DNA of 64,000 nt, from NCBI RefSeq assembly GCF_002860285.1, contig NZ_PGVF01000023.1, forward strand, positions 17,474 through 81,473. Reading direction: 5' to 3'. The notes under the pieces are model-generated. The model was given only the letters and a program-made list of their open reading frames with translations. It did no database searches and was not told the origin of the DNA. A program made the translations under genes and the position numbers. Of this stretch, positions 25,563-34,546 are shown one piece after another; the stretch's first letter is position 1; each line of letters opens with the position of its first letter. This DNA comes from Bacillus sp. M6-12 (lineage in GTDB: Bacteria; Bacillota; Bacilli; Bacillales; DSM-1321).

Positions 25563-27758
25563 TTAGTTCATAATTCTTCTGACAGAATAGATATCTGTTA
25601 TTTGTTTAATTCTTTCCACTACCTTGTGAAGATGGCTAATATTATGGATTGAGATAGACATATTGATCGTTGCCATCTTATTGCGGTCCGATTTGCCTGA
25701 AACAGCTGAAATGTTGGTTTTTGTTTCATTAACAGCCTGCAATACTTCATTCAGTAGGCCTCTTCGGTCATAGCCGTTTATCTCAATCTCGACATTATAT
25801 TCCTTGCGGTCATTCAGACCGCCTTCCCATTCAACAGGAATTAAACGGCTTTCCGATTCCTCTCCGCCGACATTGGGACAGTCAGAACGGTGGACAGAAA
25901 CACCTCGGCCTTTGGTGATGAATCCGACAATTTCATCACCTGGAACTGGATTGCAGCATCTGGAGAGACGGATCAGCAGATTATCAATCCCATGTACCCG
26001 TACGCCAGATTCCCGCCGCTTGGTGTTCGGGAAAGATTTTAATTCAGAAACAGATTCGCTGATGTTTGTTTCCTGTTCCTGCTCCTTTTTCTTTCTAAGC
26101 TTTTCGGTCAGCCGGTTGGCTACCTGAAGTCCTGTTATACCGTTATAGCCAACAGCAGCATACATATCCTCTTCATTGGCAAAATTGAATTTTTCCGCTA
26201 CGCGTTTAAGATTTTCAGGGGTAAGTACTTCTTTTAGGTCAAAATCAAGGTTTTTGATCTCTTTTTCAACCTGCTCTTTCCCTTTTTCCACATTCTCTTC
26301 GCGCCGCTGTTTTTTAAAGAACTGGCGGATTTTATTCTTTGCCTGAGATGTTTGGGTCAGCTTTAGCCAATCCTGACTTGGACCGTATGAGTGCTTTGAT
26401 GTAAGAATTTCAATGATATCTCCGGTTTTGAGCTTGTAATCAAGCGTAACCATCTTGCCGTTCACTTTTGCTCCGATGGTTTTATTGCCGATTTCCGAAT
26501 GGATCCGGTAGGCAAAATCTATCGGTACAGAGCCGGCGGGAAGTTCAATAACTTCTCCTTTAGGGGTAAAAATGAAAACCATATCAGAAAACAGGTCAAT
26601 TTTTAAGGACTCCATGAATTCTTCGGCATTGGTTGCATCATCCTGGAATTCTATTATTTCCCTGAACCATGTCAGCTTATCTTCAAGTGAGGACGGCTGG
26701 GCCGAGTCCTTGCCTTCCTTGTACGCCCAGTGAGCTGCGATACCAAACTCGGCGATCCGGTGCATTTCGAATGTCCTGATTTGCACTTCAAGCGGATCTC
26801 CCTTTGGACCAATTACTGTCGTATGCAGTGATTGGTACATATTTGGCTTTGGCATGGCAATATAGTCTTTAAAGCGGCCAGGCATTGGCTTCCAGCATGT
26901 ATGGATTATCCCGAGAACCGCATAGCAGTCCTTGATGTTGTTTACAACAATCCGGACAGCAAGCAAATCATATATTTCGCTGAACTGCTTGTTTTGCAAT
27001 GCCATTTTTCGGTAAATGCTGTAAATATGCTTCGGCCTGCCTGATATTTCTGCCTTAATATTTACTTCGTTTACCTGCGAACGTACCTCTCCAATAACTT
27101 CATCGAGATATTGTTCACGTTCGGCGCGCTTCTTCTTCATTAAATTCACGATTCGGTAATATTGCTGCGGGTTCAAGTAGCGTAAAGCTGTATCTTCAAG
27201 TTCCCATTTGATTTTGCTGATACCCAGACGATGAGCGAGGGGAGCAAAGATTTCCAATGTTTCATTGGATATTCTTCTCTGCTTTTCTTGAGGAAGATGT
27301 TTAAGTGTCCTCATATTGTGAAGCCTGTCTGCCAGTTTAATTAAGATTACACGGATATCCTGGGCCATTGCGACAAACATTTTCCGGTGATTTTCTGCCT
27401 GCTGTTCTTCCTGGGATTTATATTTTATTTTACCTAGCTTCGTCACACCGTCTACAAGCATTGCTACTTCTTCACTAAATGCTTCTTCAATCTGCTTCAG
27501 TGTTATTTCAGTGTCTTCCACTACATCGTGTAGAAAGCCTGCAGCAATGGTAGAAGGGTCCATTTCCAAATCGGCCAGTATGCCGGCGACCTGAATTGGA
27601 TGAATGATATAAGGTTCTCCGGATTTCCGAAATTGTTCCTTATGGGCATGCTCGACAAATTGAAATGCCTTATATATAAAATCGGCATCAGACTTCGGAA
27701 GATATTCCTTCGCCCGCCCGACGACCTGCTCTGCTGTTAATATTTGATCATTCGCCAT
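25563..27758 (-). CDS. relA: Bifunctional (p)ppGpp synthetase/hydrolase Rel
   Basis: Makes and degrades the stringent-response alarmone; 731 residues, the full RelA/SpoT length. HD hydrolase domain with H77-D78 (FLHDVVEDT), synthetase domain (FKDYIAMPKPNMYQSLHTTV), TGS domain (VFIFTPKGEVIELPAGSVP), a zinc-finger/RIS segment (LIRLSRCCNPVPGDEIVGFI) and C-terminal ACT domain. Both catalytic domains look intact. Start ATG 27756-27758 has AAAGGTGATAGC upstream, giving MANDQILTAEQVVG; the longer frame lacks an RBS. Gene order apt-rel-dtd is the usual one. Confidence 0.97.
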   Translation of the reverse strand: MANDQILTAEQVVGRAKEYLPKSDADFIYKAFQFVEHAHKEQFRKSGEPYIIHPIQVAGILADLEMDPSTIAAGFLHDVVEDTEITLKQIEEAFSEEVAMLVDGVTKLGKIKYKSQEEQQAENHRKMFVAMAQDIRVILIKLADRLHNMRTLKHLPQEKQRRISNETLEIFAPLAHRLGISKIKWELEDTALRYLNPQQYYRIVNLMKKKRAEREQYLDEVIGEVRSQVNEVNIKAEISGRPKHIYSIYRKMALQNKQFSEIYDLLAVRIVVNNIKDCYAVLGIIHTCWKPMPGRFKDYIAMPKPNMYQSLHTTVIGPKGDPLEVQIRTFEMHRIAEFGIAAHWAYKEGKDSAQPSSLEDKLTWFREIIEFQDDATNAEEFMESLKIDLFSDMVFIFTPKGEVIELPAGSVPIDFAYRIHSEIGNKTIGAKVNGKMVTLDYKLKTGDIIEILTSKHSYGPSQDWLKLTQTSQAKNKIRQFFKKQRREENVEKGKEQVEKEIKNLDFDLKEVLTPENLKRVAEKFNFANEEDMYAAVGYNGITGLQVANRLTEKLRKKKEQEQETNISESVSELKSFPNTKRRESGVRVHGIDNLLIRLSRCCNPVPGDEIVGFITKGRGVSVHRSDCPNVGGEESESRLIPVEWEGGLNDRKEYNVEIEINGYDRRGLLNEVLQAVNETKTNISAVSGKSDRNKMATINMSISIHNISHLHKVVERIKQITDIYSVRRIMN

Positions 27759-27934
27759 GCTATCACCTTTATCGTTCATATCCACGAATGGCTATGAAAA
27801 AGTCATTATTGTTACTATTATCGAAAAAAAAGCGGACAATGTAAAGGATTATCACCGCAACTTTCCGACTTGCCAAAATATACACCCATTGCCACTGAAG
27901 AACTGATACTATCAAATGCCTTTCAAAGTTAAGT

Positions 27935-27970
27935 GAAAGAGCACCCTACTTTACATAGAGTGCTCTTGTA
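27935..27970 (-). terminator. Terminator downstream of apt
   Basis: AAGAGCAC / GTGCTCTT hairpin (extended by weak pairs) followed by TCACTT on the minus strand. The T run is poor, so read-through into rel is possible. Confidence 0.65.
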
Positions 27971-27972
27971 CA

Positions 27973-28485
27973 TTAAAAAGTCATCAGCGAAAGAATGTCG
28001 TAGCCATCAAGCTTGCTTTTTCCATCAAGGTAAGATAGCTCAATTAAGAACGCAATCCCTGCTACGATTCCGCCAAGCTCTTCCACCAGCTTGATCGTTG
28101 CCTCAATCGTTCCGCCTGTAGCAAGAAGATCGTCCGTGATTAATACCCTTTGTCCAGGTTTAATCGCATCTTTATGGATAGTCAGGACATCCTTGCCGTA
28201 TTCTAGACCGTATTCCACTTTCACAGTTTCACGCGGAAGCTTGCCTTCCTTGCGTACTGGTGCAAAACCTACCTCAAGCGCATAGGCAACCGGGCAGCCG
28301 ATAATAAAGCCTCGAGCCTCAGGCCCCACCACAATATCAATCTGCTTATCCCGGGCATAGCTGACAATCTGGTCTGTCGCATATTTGTACGCGGCTCCGT
28401 TATCCATTAGAGTTGTAATGTCTTTGAATCGTATGCCGGGCTTCGGCCAGTCCTCGACGATTGTCACATATTGCTTTAAGTCCAT
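27973..28485 (-). CDS. apt: Adenine phosphoribosyltransferase
   Basis: Salvages adenine to AMP using PRPP; 170 residues. PRPP-binding motif VLITDDLLATGGTI near 119-132; FKDITTLMDNG near the N-terminus is the usual hood region. Its ATG lies inside the last codons of recJ (10-base overlap), indicating translational coupling. The AMP product feeds the purine pool used by the neighbouring Rel. Confidence 0.97.
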   Translation of the reverse strand: MDLKQYVTIVEDWPKPGIRFKDITTLMDNGAAYKYATDQIVSYARDKQIDIVVGPEARGFIIGCPVAYALEVGFAPVRKEGKLPRETVKVEYGLEYGKDVLTIHKDAIKPGQRVLITDDLLATGGTIEATIKLVEELGGIVAGIAFLIELSYLDGKSKLDGYDILSLMTF

Positions 28486-30839
28486 TGAATTATTTCCTCC
28501 TCAGTATCTGCTGCTTCTCTTATTAAAATATCAAACCTCTGAAATAATTGCTTATAAGAAGAATATAAAAGCTCCTGCTCCAGCTCAAACTGTTCTTTCT
28601 TTCTCTTATATGAAATGGATTCGTTCAAATCACGTTTGCTTGCTTGTTTAGAGAGTGAAATCAGTCCATTTTCTATTGTAACAAACTCCAGCTCGAAAAA
28701 CACCTGAGACATAAAGTCGACTGTATCCTTTGACCATCCGCGGTATTTTGCAATATCTTCACGGTATCTCTCCAGGTTAAACGGACCCTTTTTTGAAAGA
28801 AACCCATAATACCATTTGAAATGATCTCGTGTCGGCATCGTGCTGAAAAAGTGCTCCTGCTGGTGATGGAAGCAGGCATAAATCCGTTCAGGCTTCTTGC
28901 CTGCCAGCAGACTTTCAAGAATGGCCGTTGTCGGCGGCATATCCAGCAAAACGAGATAAACGCCTGAAAGGCTTGCTTCGGCTGCACTTCTTTCATCCAT
29001 AACTAGGGTAACATCCATGTCGTCCAATCCTAGTGTTACAATTGTCGCAGGATTGAAAGCAATCATCCTCCTTTTTGCTTCTGGAATGGATGATAGCGAT
29101 TTTTTTGCCTGCTTTATACCCCTGTAATCAAATAATTGCCAATGGGATACAGCCAGATCATAAAGGAATATTTGCGGTTTCCGCATATTATTCCATTCAT
29201 TCACCGCTAATTCTCCTATAACCGAAATCTCTGAAAGCGGAGATATTTCATCAGCATACCTTCCAAGTCCAAAACCAATACCATCAAGAGTATTACCGTC
29301 TGCCTCCAATAGGAGCTTCATATGGCTCTGGTCAGAACCAATCTTCCGGATACTAGAAATCCCAGATGATTCTATTAGTATTCTCGGTTTTGGATTCCCC
29401 ATACCAAATGGGGCAAGCATCCCCATTTCCTCTATAGTCTGAAGTGATATATCACTCAGAGCCGCTTGTCCGTCAACCTTAGTTACAGGAATAAAATCCT
29501 CCTCGGTGAGCACCTCTTCTGCCAGCTTATTCAACCGAGACCGAAGCACTTCTACATCCTCGATTTTCAAAGTCATTCCTGCCGCCATCGTATGTCCGCC
29601 GAAATGGGGCAGTATATCCCTGCATGCTGAAAGGTTTTTAAACAGATCAAACCCCTCAATGCTTCTTGCGGATCCCTTTGCCAGCCCTTTTTCACTATCA
29701 TAGCTTAGGACTATGGCCGGACGGTAAAACCGCTCCACTAATTTGGACGCGACAATGCCTACAATGCCAGAATTCCAGCCTTCCTTTCCAACGATCAGGA
29801 CACTGTTATCATCAGGAGGATAATTTTCTTCCACTTCCTTAATGGCTTCGCGTGCAATCTCGGCGACTAATGCCTGACGTTCCTTGTTCATCGCATCAAT
29901 TTCTGCTGCAATATTTTCAGCATCTTCCCTGCTTTCGGCAAGCAATAGCTCAATGGCAGGATCTGCTGAACCGAGCCGGCCAGCCGCATTGATTCTCGGT
30001 GCCATTCCAAAGCCGACCGATTCTTCACTTAAGGTTTCCTGCTGAATGCCGGCTACCTTCATCAAAGCCGTTAAACCCGGCCGGTTTGTACGCTGGAGGC
30101 CTTCAATCCCTAGCGCAGCAATCAGCCTGTTTTCCCCTTTTAATGGAACAAGGTCAGCAATTGTACCAATCGCCGCTATTTCAAGTAAATCAGCTGGGAA
30201 TTCCCCCAGTAACCCATGGGCTAATTTAAAAGCAACACCCACACCAGCCAATTCTTTGCATGGGTAAATCCCTGTTTCTAGCTTAGGATGGATGATAGCC
30301 AATGCATCTGGTAAAACAGGGCCCGGCTCATGGTGATCCGTAATGATGTAATCCATGCCTAATTCTTTTGCAACTTGGGCCTCATGAACAGCGGAAATGC
30401 CGGTATCAACTGTAATTAAAAGGTTTACCCCTGACTCAGAAGCCATCCTGAATGCCTTTTCATTTGGCCCGTATCCTTCTGTAAACCTGTTTGGTATATA
30501 GTAATCGACTATGGCTCCAAGCTTTTTGAGAGTCAGCATCATTACAGCCGTACTGCTGACACCATCAGCATCATAGTCTCCAAAAATAAGAATGTTTTCA
30601 CGTTTTTCAATTGCTTCTTTTATTCTGTCAACAGCAGTATCCATTCCATGAAGCAAAAAAGGATCATGGAATTCCTGCTCTCTTACAAACAAAAAAGACC
30701 GTGCCTCTTCACGGGTATGTATTCCGCGGTGTACTAATAATTTAGCCACGAGCGGAGTTATGTTTAATTCCTGAGTCAGCCTATTGACTGCTTGATTATC
30801 AGCTGACTTCGCAACCCAGCGCGTTCTCGAATGTAACAT
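28476..30839 (-). CDS. recJ: Single-stranded-DNA-specific exonuclease RecJ
   Basis: 5'-3' ssDNA exonuclease of the DHH phosphoesterase family; 787 residues, close to B. subtilis RecJ. Motifs: FGDYDADGVSS near 84-94, VDTGIS near 142, ITDHHEP (DHH), DHHA1 region GWNSGIVGIVASKLVERF and FGGHTMAAGMTL, then an OB fold and the extra C-terminal domain of Firmicute RecJ. Start ATG 30837-30839 has GGAGTG upstream; the longer frame has none. The usual upstream neighbour secDF is absent (see findings). Confidence 0.95.
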   Translation of the reverse strand: MLHSRTRWVAKSADNQAVNRLTQELNITPLVAKLLVHRGIHTREEARSFLFVREQEFHDPFLLHGMDTAVDRIKEAIEKRENILIFGDYDADGVSSTAVMMLTLKKLGAIVDYYIPNRFTEGYGPNEKAFRMASESGVNLLITVDTGISAVHEAQVAKELGMDYIITDHHEPGPVLPDALAIIHPKLETGIYPCKELAGVGVAFKLAHGLLGEFPADLLEIAAIGTIADLVPLKGENRLIAALGIEGLQRTNRPGLTALMKVAGIQQETLSEESVGFGMAPRINAAGRLGSADPAIELLLAESREDAENIAAEIDAMNKERQALVAEIAREAIKEVEENYPPDDNSVLIVGKEGWNSGIVGIVASKLVERFYRPAIVLSYDSEKGLAKGSARSIEGFDLFKNLSACRDILPHFGGHTMAAGMTLKIEDVEVLRSRLNKLAEEVLTEEDFIPVTKVDGQAALSDISLQTIEEMGMLAPFGMGNPKPRILIESSGISSIRKIGSDQSHMKLLLEADGNTLDGIGFGLGRYADEISPLSEISVIGELAVNEWNNMRKPQIFLYDLAVSHWQLFDYRGIKQAKKSLSSIPEAKRRMIAFNPATIVTLGLDDMDVTLVMDERSAAEASLSGVYLVLLDMPPTTAILESLLAGKKPERIYACFHHQQEHFFSTMPTRDHFKWYYGFLSKKGPFNLERYREDIAKYRGWSKDTVDFMSQVFFELEFVTIENGLISLSKQASKRDLNESISYKRKKEQFELEQELLYSSYKQLFQRFDILIREAADTEEEIIQWT

Positions 30840-30891
30840 GCCTTCACTCCTTAACCTAATTATTATACAAAAGGAAAAGTAGGGTTTCAAT

Positions 30892-31194
30892 TTAATTAGA
30901 CAATAAATCTTTCAGCTCTTCTTCTGAAAGCTCAGCAAATAAACTGGGAGACTTAAAGGCCTCCACGGTCGCAAAATTCATATATTCTCCCGCCTGTATG
31001 GACATGATGCTGCTGACAATGGTGTGCAAATGAATATCTTCTTGCGGTGTTTTCCACTTCTTTTTAACTAAAAATTTCCAGATGTCTTCCTCTGTCACTG
31101 TGTGAAGACCCAATAAGGCGAATTCCTCACGCTTGCTTTTTAAGGCAGGCTTGACCAAAGCCAGGTATTCGTCATAAGGATGGTATTTGATCAT
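30892..31194 (-). CDS. comN: Post-transcriptional regulator ComN
   Basis: 100-residue cytoplasmic protein of the ComN/YrzD family, which in B. subtilis affects comE mRNA and associates with DivIVA at division sites. The sequence starts MIKYHPYDEYLALVKPALKS and has the family's helical pattern, including VTEEDIWKFLVKKKWK. It lies divergent from spoVB, as usual. Identification rests on sequence pattern plus location. Confidence 0.82.
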   Translation of the reverse strand: MIKYHPYDEYLALVKPALKSKREEFALLGLHTVTEEDIWKFLVKKKWKTPQEDIHLHTIVSSIMSIQAGEYMNFATVEAFKSPSLFAELSEEELKDLLSN

Positions 31195-31311
31195 GGGTTA
31201 ATTCCCCGCATTCCGTATTATTTTCAAGATACCTTGTCATGCTTTGTCCACTTTGGCGCATATAGATAATTGTATAGCATTATAGCTTTTTTGAGAAGGC
31301 GGGAATTCCTA

Positions 31312-32874
31312 ATGTCAAAGTTCGTTAAAGGAACGATTATCCTTTTGGCCGCAAGCCTGATAACGCGCGTGCTCGGTTTTATCAACCGTATCGTAATCGC
31401 CCGCTTTATCGGGGAAGAGGGCGTTGGATTATATATGATGGTTTTGCCGACACTGTTCCTGGTAGTAGCAATTACGCAAATGGGGCTCCCTGTTGCCATT
31501 TCGAAATTTGTAGCGGAAGCGGATGCAAAAGGCGATGTTAAGAAAATAAAAAAAATACTGGTTGTATCTTTAAGCTGTACGATTATTTTATCTTTGATTT
31601 TTACTCCTGCATTGATCGTTCTAGCCCCGATACTTTCAGAAACACTATTTACTGATTCGAGGACAGTCTGGCCGCTGATGGCGATTGCACCGATTATTCC
31701 GATTGTTGCAGTTTCTTCCGTATTGAGGGGCTATTTCCAGGGAAGGCAGAACATGAAGCCATCTGCCATTTCCCAAATTATAGAGCAGGGAGTCCGGATA
31801 ACGCTTATTGCGGTTATGACAGGTACATTTCTGCCATATGGAATTGAGTATGCAGCAGCCGCTGCAATGGCTGCTTCCGTAATTGGAGAACTGGCGTCGC
31901 TTATTTATTTGTTAACAACCTTCAAGCTAAAAAAGCATTTTAGAATGAGAAAGGGATTCGTCAGTGGAGTAAAGGCTGGAAGGGGTACTTTGAAGGAGTT
32001 AATGAGCGTAGCGCTCCCGACCACCGGAAACAGAATGATCGGAAATGTAGCCTGGTTTTTTGAACCTATTGTTATTTCTCAAGGCCTTTTAATTGCGGGG
32101 GTTTCTGCCACGATGATTACAAAGCAATACGGAGAATTGACAGGATATGCAATACCATTATTGCTGATTCCATCGTTTGTAACATTTTCATTATCCACCT
32201 CCCTGATACCGGCTATCAGCGAAGCAAATTCTACCGGGAATTTCAAGTTAATGGAGTTCAGGCTGCAGCAGTCTTTGAAAATAACATTTATTACAGGATG
32301 TTTTGCGGTTGTGACCCTGTATGTTTTTGCAGAGCCTATTATGCAGGTTTTATACGGCTCGTCGCATGCAGCGGTTTTTATTAAAGTGCTGGCGCCATTC
32401 TTCTTGTTTTATTATTATCAGTTCCCTTTGCAATCCGTCCTCCAGGCACTGAATAAAGCCAATGCAGCGATGATTAATAGTCTTGTAGGTAATGTCATCA
32501 AGCTTTTTTTCATGTTCGTGCTATGCTCCAAACCAAGCTTTGGCATTATGGGGGCCGCACTGGGTACAGCAATCGGGATTGTACTAGTTACCTTTTTGCA
32601 CTTTTTTTCAATCATGAAAATACTTCCATTCACCCTGCACATCCGTCATTATCTTTACACACTTTTGTGTGCGGGCTCGGCTGCATGGATAGGAAAACTC
32701 CTATTTACAAAAATGGCAGAAATGCAGTCAGAACTAATAAGTGTCTTGCTGGCTATTTTATCTATGGGATTCTGTTTTTTCTTCTTGCTTACATTTATTG
32801 GGATTGTCCGCCGGGAAGAACTGCGAAGAATTCCTTACATCGGCCGCTTTTTATCCATGCTCGCTCTTCGTTAA
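31312..32874 (+). CDS. spoVB: Stage V sporulation protein B (MOP-family flippase)
   Basis: 520-residue polytopic membrane protein of the MATE/MOP superfamily with about 14 membrane segments. It is needed for cortex peptidoglycan synthesis, probably moving lipid II or a related lipid-linked precursor. GTIILLAASLITRVLGFINR at the N-terminus is typical. Start ATG 31312 follows GAAGGCGGGAATTCCTA; the longer frame's start has no RBS. Expected to be mother-cell (sigma-E) expressed; I did not find a convincing promoter. Confidence 0.92.
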   Translation: MSKFVKGTIILLAASLITRVLGFINRIVIARFIGEEGVGLYMMVLPTLFLVVAITQMGLPVAISKFVAEADAKGDVKKIKKILVVSLSCTIILSLIFTPALIVLAPILSETLFTDSRTVWPLMAIAPIIPIVAVSSVLRGYFQGRQNMKPSAISQIIEQGVRITLIAVMTGTFLPYGIEYAAAAAMAASVIGELASLIYLLTTFKLKKHFRMRKGFVSGVKAGRGTLKELMSVALPTTGNRMIGNVAWFFEPIVISQGLLIAGVSATMITKQYGELTGYAIPLLLIPSFVTFSLSTSLIPAISEANSTGNFKLMEFRLQQSLKITFITGCFAVVTLYVFAEPIMQVLYGSSHAAVFIKVLAPFFLFYYYQFPLQSVLQALNKANAAMINSLVGNVIKLFFMFVLCSKPSFGIMGAALGTAIGIVLVTFLHFFSIMKILPFTLHIRHYLYTLLCAGSAAWIGKLLFTKMAEMQSELISVLLAILSMGFCFFFLLTFIGIVRREELRRIPYIGRFLSMLALR

Positions 32875-32886
32875 CTGAACCTGCTT

Positions 32887-33525
32887 TTAGTCTTGGGCGT
32901 CAATGTATAACTTGCCATTCTCCATACTGCAAAATGAAATCGAATCGATTTCGCTGAAGCCTCGCATTTTTAACTCGCCCATGAGCCAATCAGTATCCCT
33001 GCCAAGGTCGGCGAGGTTTTGTTTTTGCAGCTGTCCGTCCAAAATCAGCGGCATAGCTATATTTTTTTCGCCTTTATCCTTTTCAATTACTGACAGCTTG
33101 CCTGATGGCTCCAGGATAGCAAATTCAACATCTGAAAGATGGATAATTCCTTTTTCACGCAGCTGCACAAGCAAGTCATTAAAATTATAGCGCTGCTTCA
33201 TCATCGCTTTTTCATCGATTTTTCCATGATTGATAATAAGCGTTGGTTTCCCATCAACCATTTCCCTGAATTTCTGGCTTTTTATTGAAACTATTGCCAT
33301 CCCAACTTGAATGATCAGCAGTACAAACATCGGGACTATTGAAAAGCCAAGATTGGCGCTGTGATCCTCAATCGCGACAACGGCAATTTCTGCGAGCATG
33401 ATAAAAACGACAAGGTCCAGAATGCTAATTTCGCCTATTTCCCGTTTGCCCATAAGCCTGAAAATAACCAAAATAACTAAATACATTAGAATCGTCCTAA
33501 GAACAATCATTATATAGTCTTCCAT
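32887..33525 (-). CDS. DUF421 membrane protein (YrbG-like)
   Basis: 212 residues: three N-terminal membrane segments (about 3-21, 33-52, 59-78) and a cytoplasmic DUF421 domain with INHGKIDEKAMMKQRYNFND (residues 105-125). Family function is unknown; related genes (yetF, ydfR) are spore-associated in some Bacillus. AAAAGGGGGG precedes ATG 33525. The gene converges with spoVB, leaving a 12-bp gap with no terminator visible. Confidence 0.87.
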   Translation of the reverse strand: MEDYIMIVLRTILMYLVILVIFRLMGKREIGEISILDLVVFIMLAEIAVVAIEDHSANLGFSIVPMFVLLIIQVGMAIVSIKSQKFREMVDGKPTLIINHGKIDEKAMMKQRYNFNDLLVQLREKGIIHLSDVEFAILEPSGKLSVIEKDKGEKNIAMPLILDGQLQKQNLADLGRDTDWLMGELKMRGFSEIDSISFCSMENGKLYIDAQD

Positions 33526-33696
33526 ATAAAACCCCCCTTTTCAAGCACGTATATGGTTATCTTAGCCTATGATCCATGAAAATATTTGCTGGAATATGCT
33601 TTTTGCAAGTTGAAAAAAGTTTGGTCTGTATTCTAAATCCTCGCACTCTTGAATATGCTTGTACAAATGCTAATACCTATAGTCAGAAGGGGGAGA

Positions 33697-34089
33697 ATGA
33701 CAATCGAAACAAAGAAGTTGGGAATCGCTGTAGCTTATGGAGTCTTATCGATTTTTATTATTGGAGCAGCAGCTAGTTTGATTTTTTCACTTTTCCTTCG
33801 ATTCTCATCCATGGATGAATCGTCGTTAACGTATGTAATCATGGCTGCCTCATTTATCTCACTGTTTATTGGAGGATTTATCTCGGGGGGAAAAGGAAAA
33901 AAACAGGGCTGGGTTGTTGGAGGCGGAACTGGGCTCCTGTATACTTTAATTATTTTACTTTTCCACTATCTTGGCCATGATTCTCTTTTCACAATGAAAC
34001 AATGGATTTCGTCCATCTGCTTAATCTTAACGTCGATGATGGGCGGCATCCTCGGGGTAAACCTGAAATCGGGATCGCGTACAAGCTAA
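33697..34089 (+). CDS. TIGR04086-family membrane protein (YrzE-like)
   Basis: 130-residue protein with four hydrophobic segments and a glycine-rich central loop (GGFISGGKGKKQGWVVGGG). The family is restricted to spore-forming Firmicutes and its role is unknown. Start ATG 33697 follows GAAGGGGGAGA; upstream in-frame ATGs have none. It lies between the DUF421 gene and yajC as in B. subtilis. Confidence 0.8.
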   Translation: MTIETKKLGIAVAYGVLSIFIIGAAASLIFSLFLRFSSMDESSLTYVIMAASFISLFIGGFISGGKGKKQGWVVGGGTGLLYTLIILLFHYLGHDSLFTMKQWISSICLILTSMMGGILGVNLKSGSRTS

Positions 34090-34106
34090 GTTATTACCTC
34101 AAATAA

Positions 34107-34178
34107 AGGTTGTGACGGCTCCAGGGTCACACGAATCGTGTGGCTGGGTGCTGGGGAAGACAGCTGTCCTTGTTAAAA
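34107..34178 (+). repeat. Dispersed repeat family A, 3' fragment (copy A6)
   Basis: AAGGTTGTGACGGC, a GTCACACGAATCGTGTGGC stem, GGCTGGGTGCTGG and a TCCTTGTTAA end resemble the last quarter of copies A2 and A3. Confidence 0.5.
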
Positions 34179-34200
34179 AGTGATATCATATAAAAGATAA

Positions 34201-34245
34201 AAAAGACGGCCATCCAGAAAATGCTGATGAGCCGTCTTTTTTTTT
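34201..34245. terminator. Bidirectional terminator between yrzE-like gene and yajC
   Basis: AAAAGACGGC-CATCAG type hairpin (AAGACGGC / GCCGTCTT plus inner CATCCAG / CTGATG) with a 9-base T run on + and TTTTTT on the minus strand. Confidence 0.88.
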
Positions 34246-34522
34246 ATACAGTCTTCTCAGGTGCGCTCTCCAATACTTCGCGGACCGCTGCTCTGTCATA
34301 TGTAAGGCGGCTTCCATCTCCACATTTGATAACAATCTTGTTATCATCTACAGAATCGATAAACCCGTGAAGCCCGCCGATTGTAACGATCTTATCGCCT
34401 TTTTTTAATCCGGTTTGCATTGTCTGAACCGCGCGCTGACGCTTTTGGTTTGGACGGATCAATAAAAAGTAAAACAGGACGAACATGATTACTAATGGTG
34501 CTATTGATGCTAAATTACCCAT
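34244..34522 (-). CDS. yajC: Preprotein translocase subunit YajC
   Basis: 92-residue single-pass membrane protein of the Sec accessory complex. Membrane segment about 6-24 (IAPLVIMFVLFYFLLIRP) is followed by the conserved RPNQKRQRAVQTMQTGLKKG and IVTIGGLHG. AAAGGAGTGAATGTAA precedes ATG 34522. It follows tgt by 24 bp. SecDF, its usual partner, is not in this window. Confidence 0.95.
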   Translation of the reverse strand: MGNLASIAPLVIMFVLFYFLLIRPNQKRQRAVQTMQTGLKKGDKIVTIGGLHGFIDSVDDNKIVIKCGDGSRLTYDRAAVREVLESAPEKTV

Positions 34523-34546
34523 TTACATTCACTCCTTTCTAATTAA

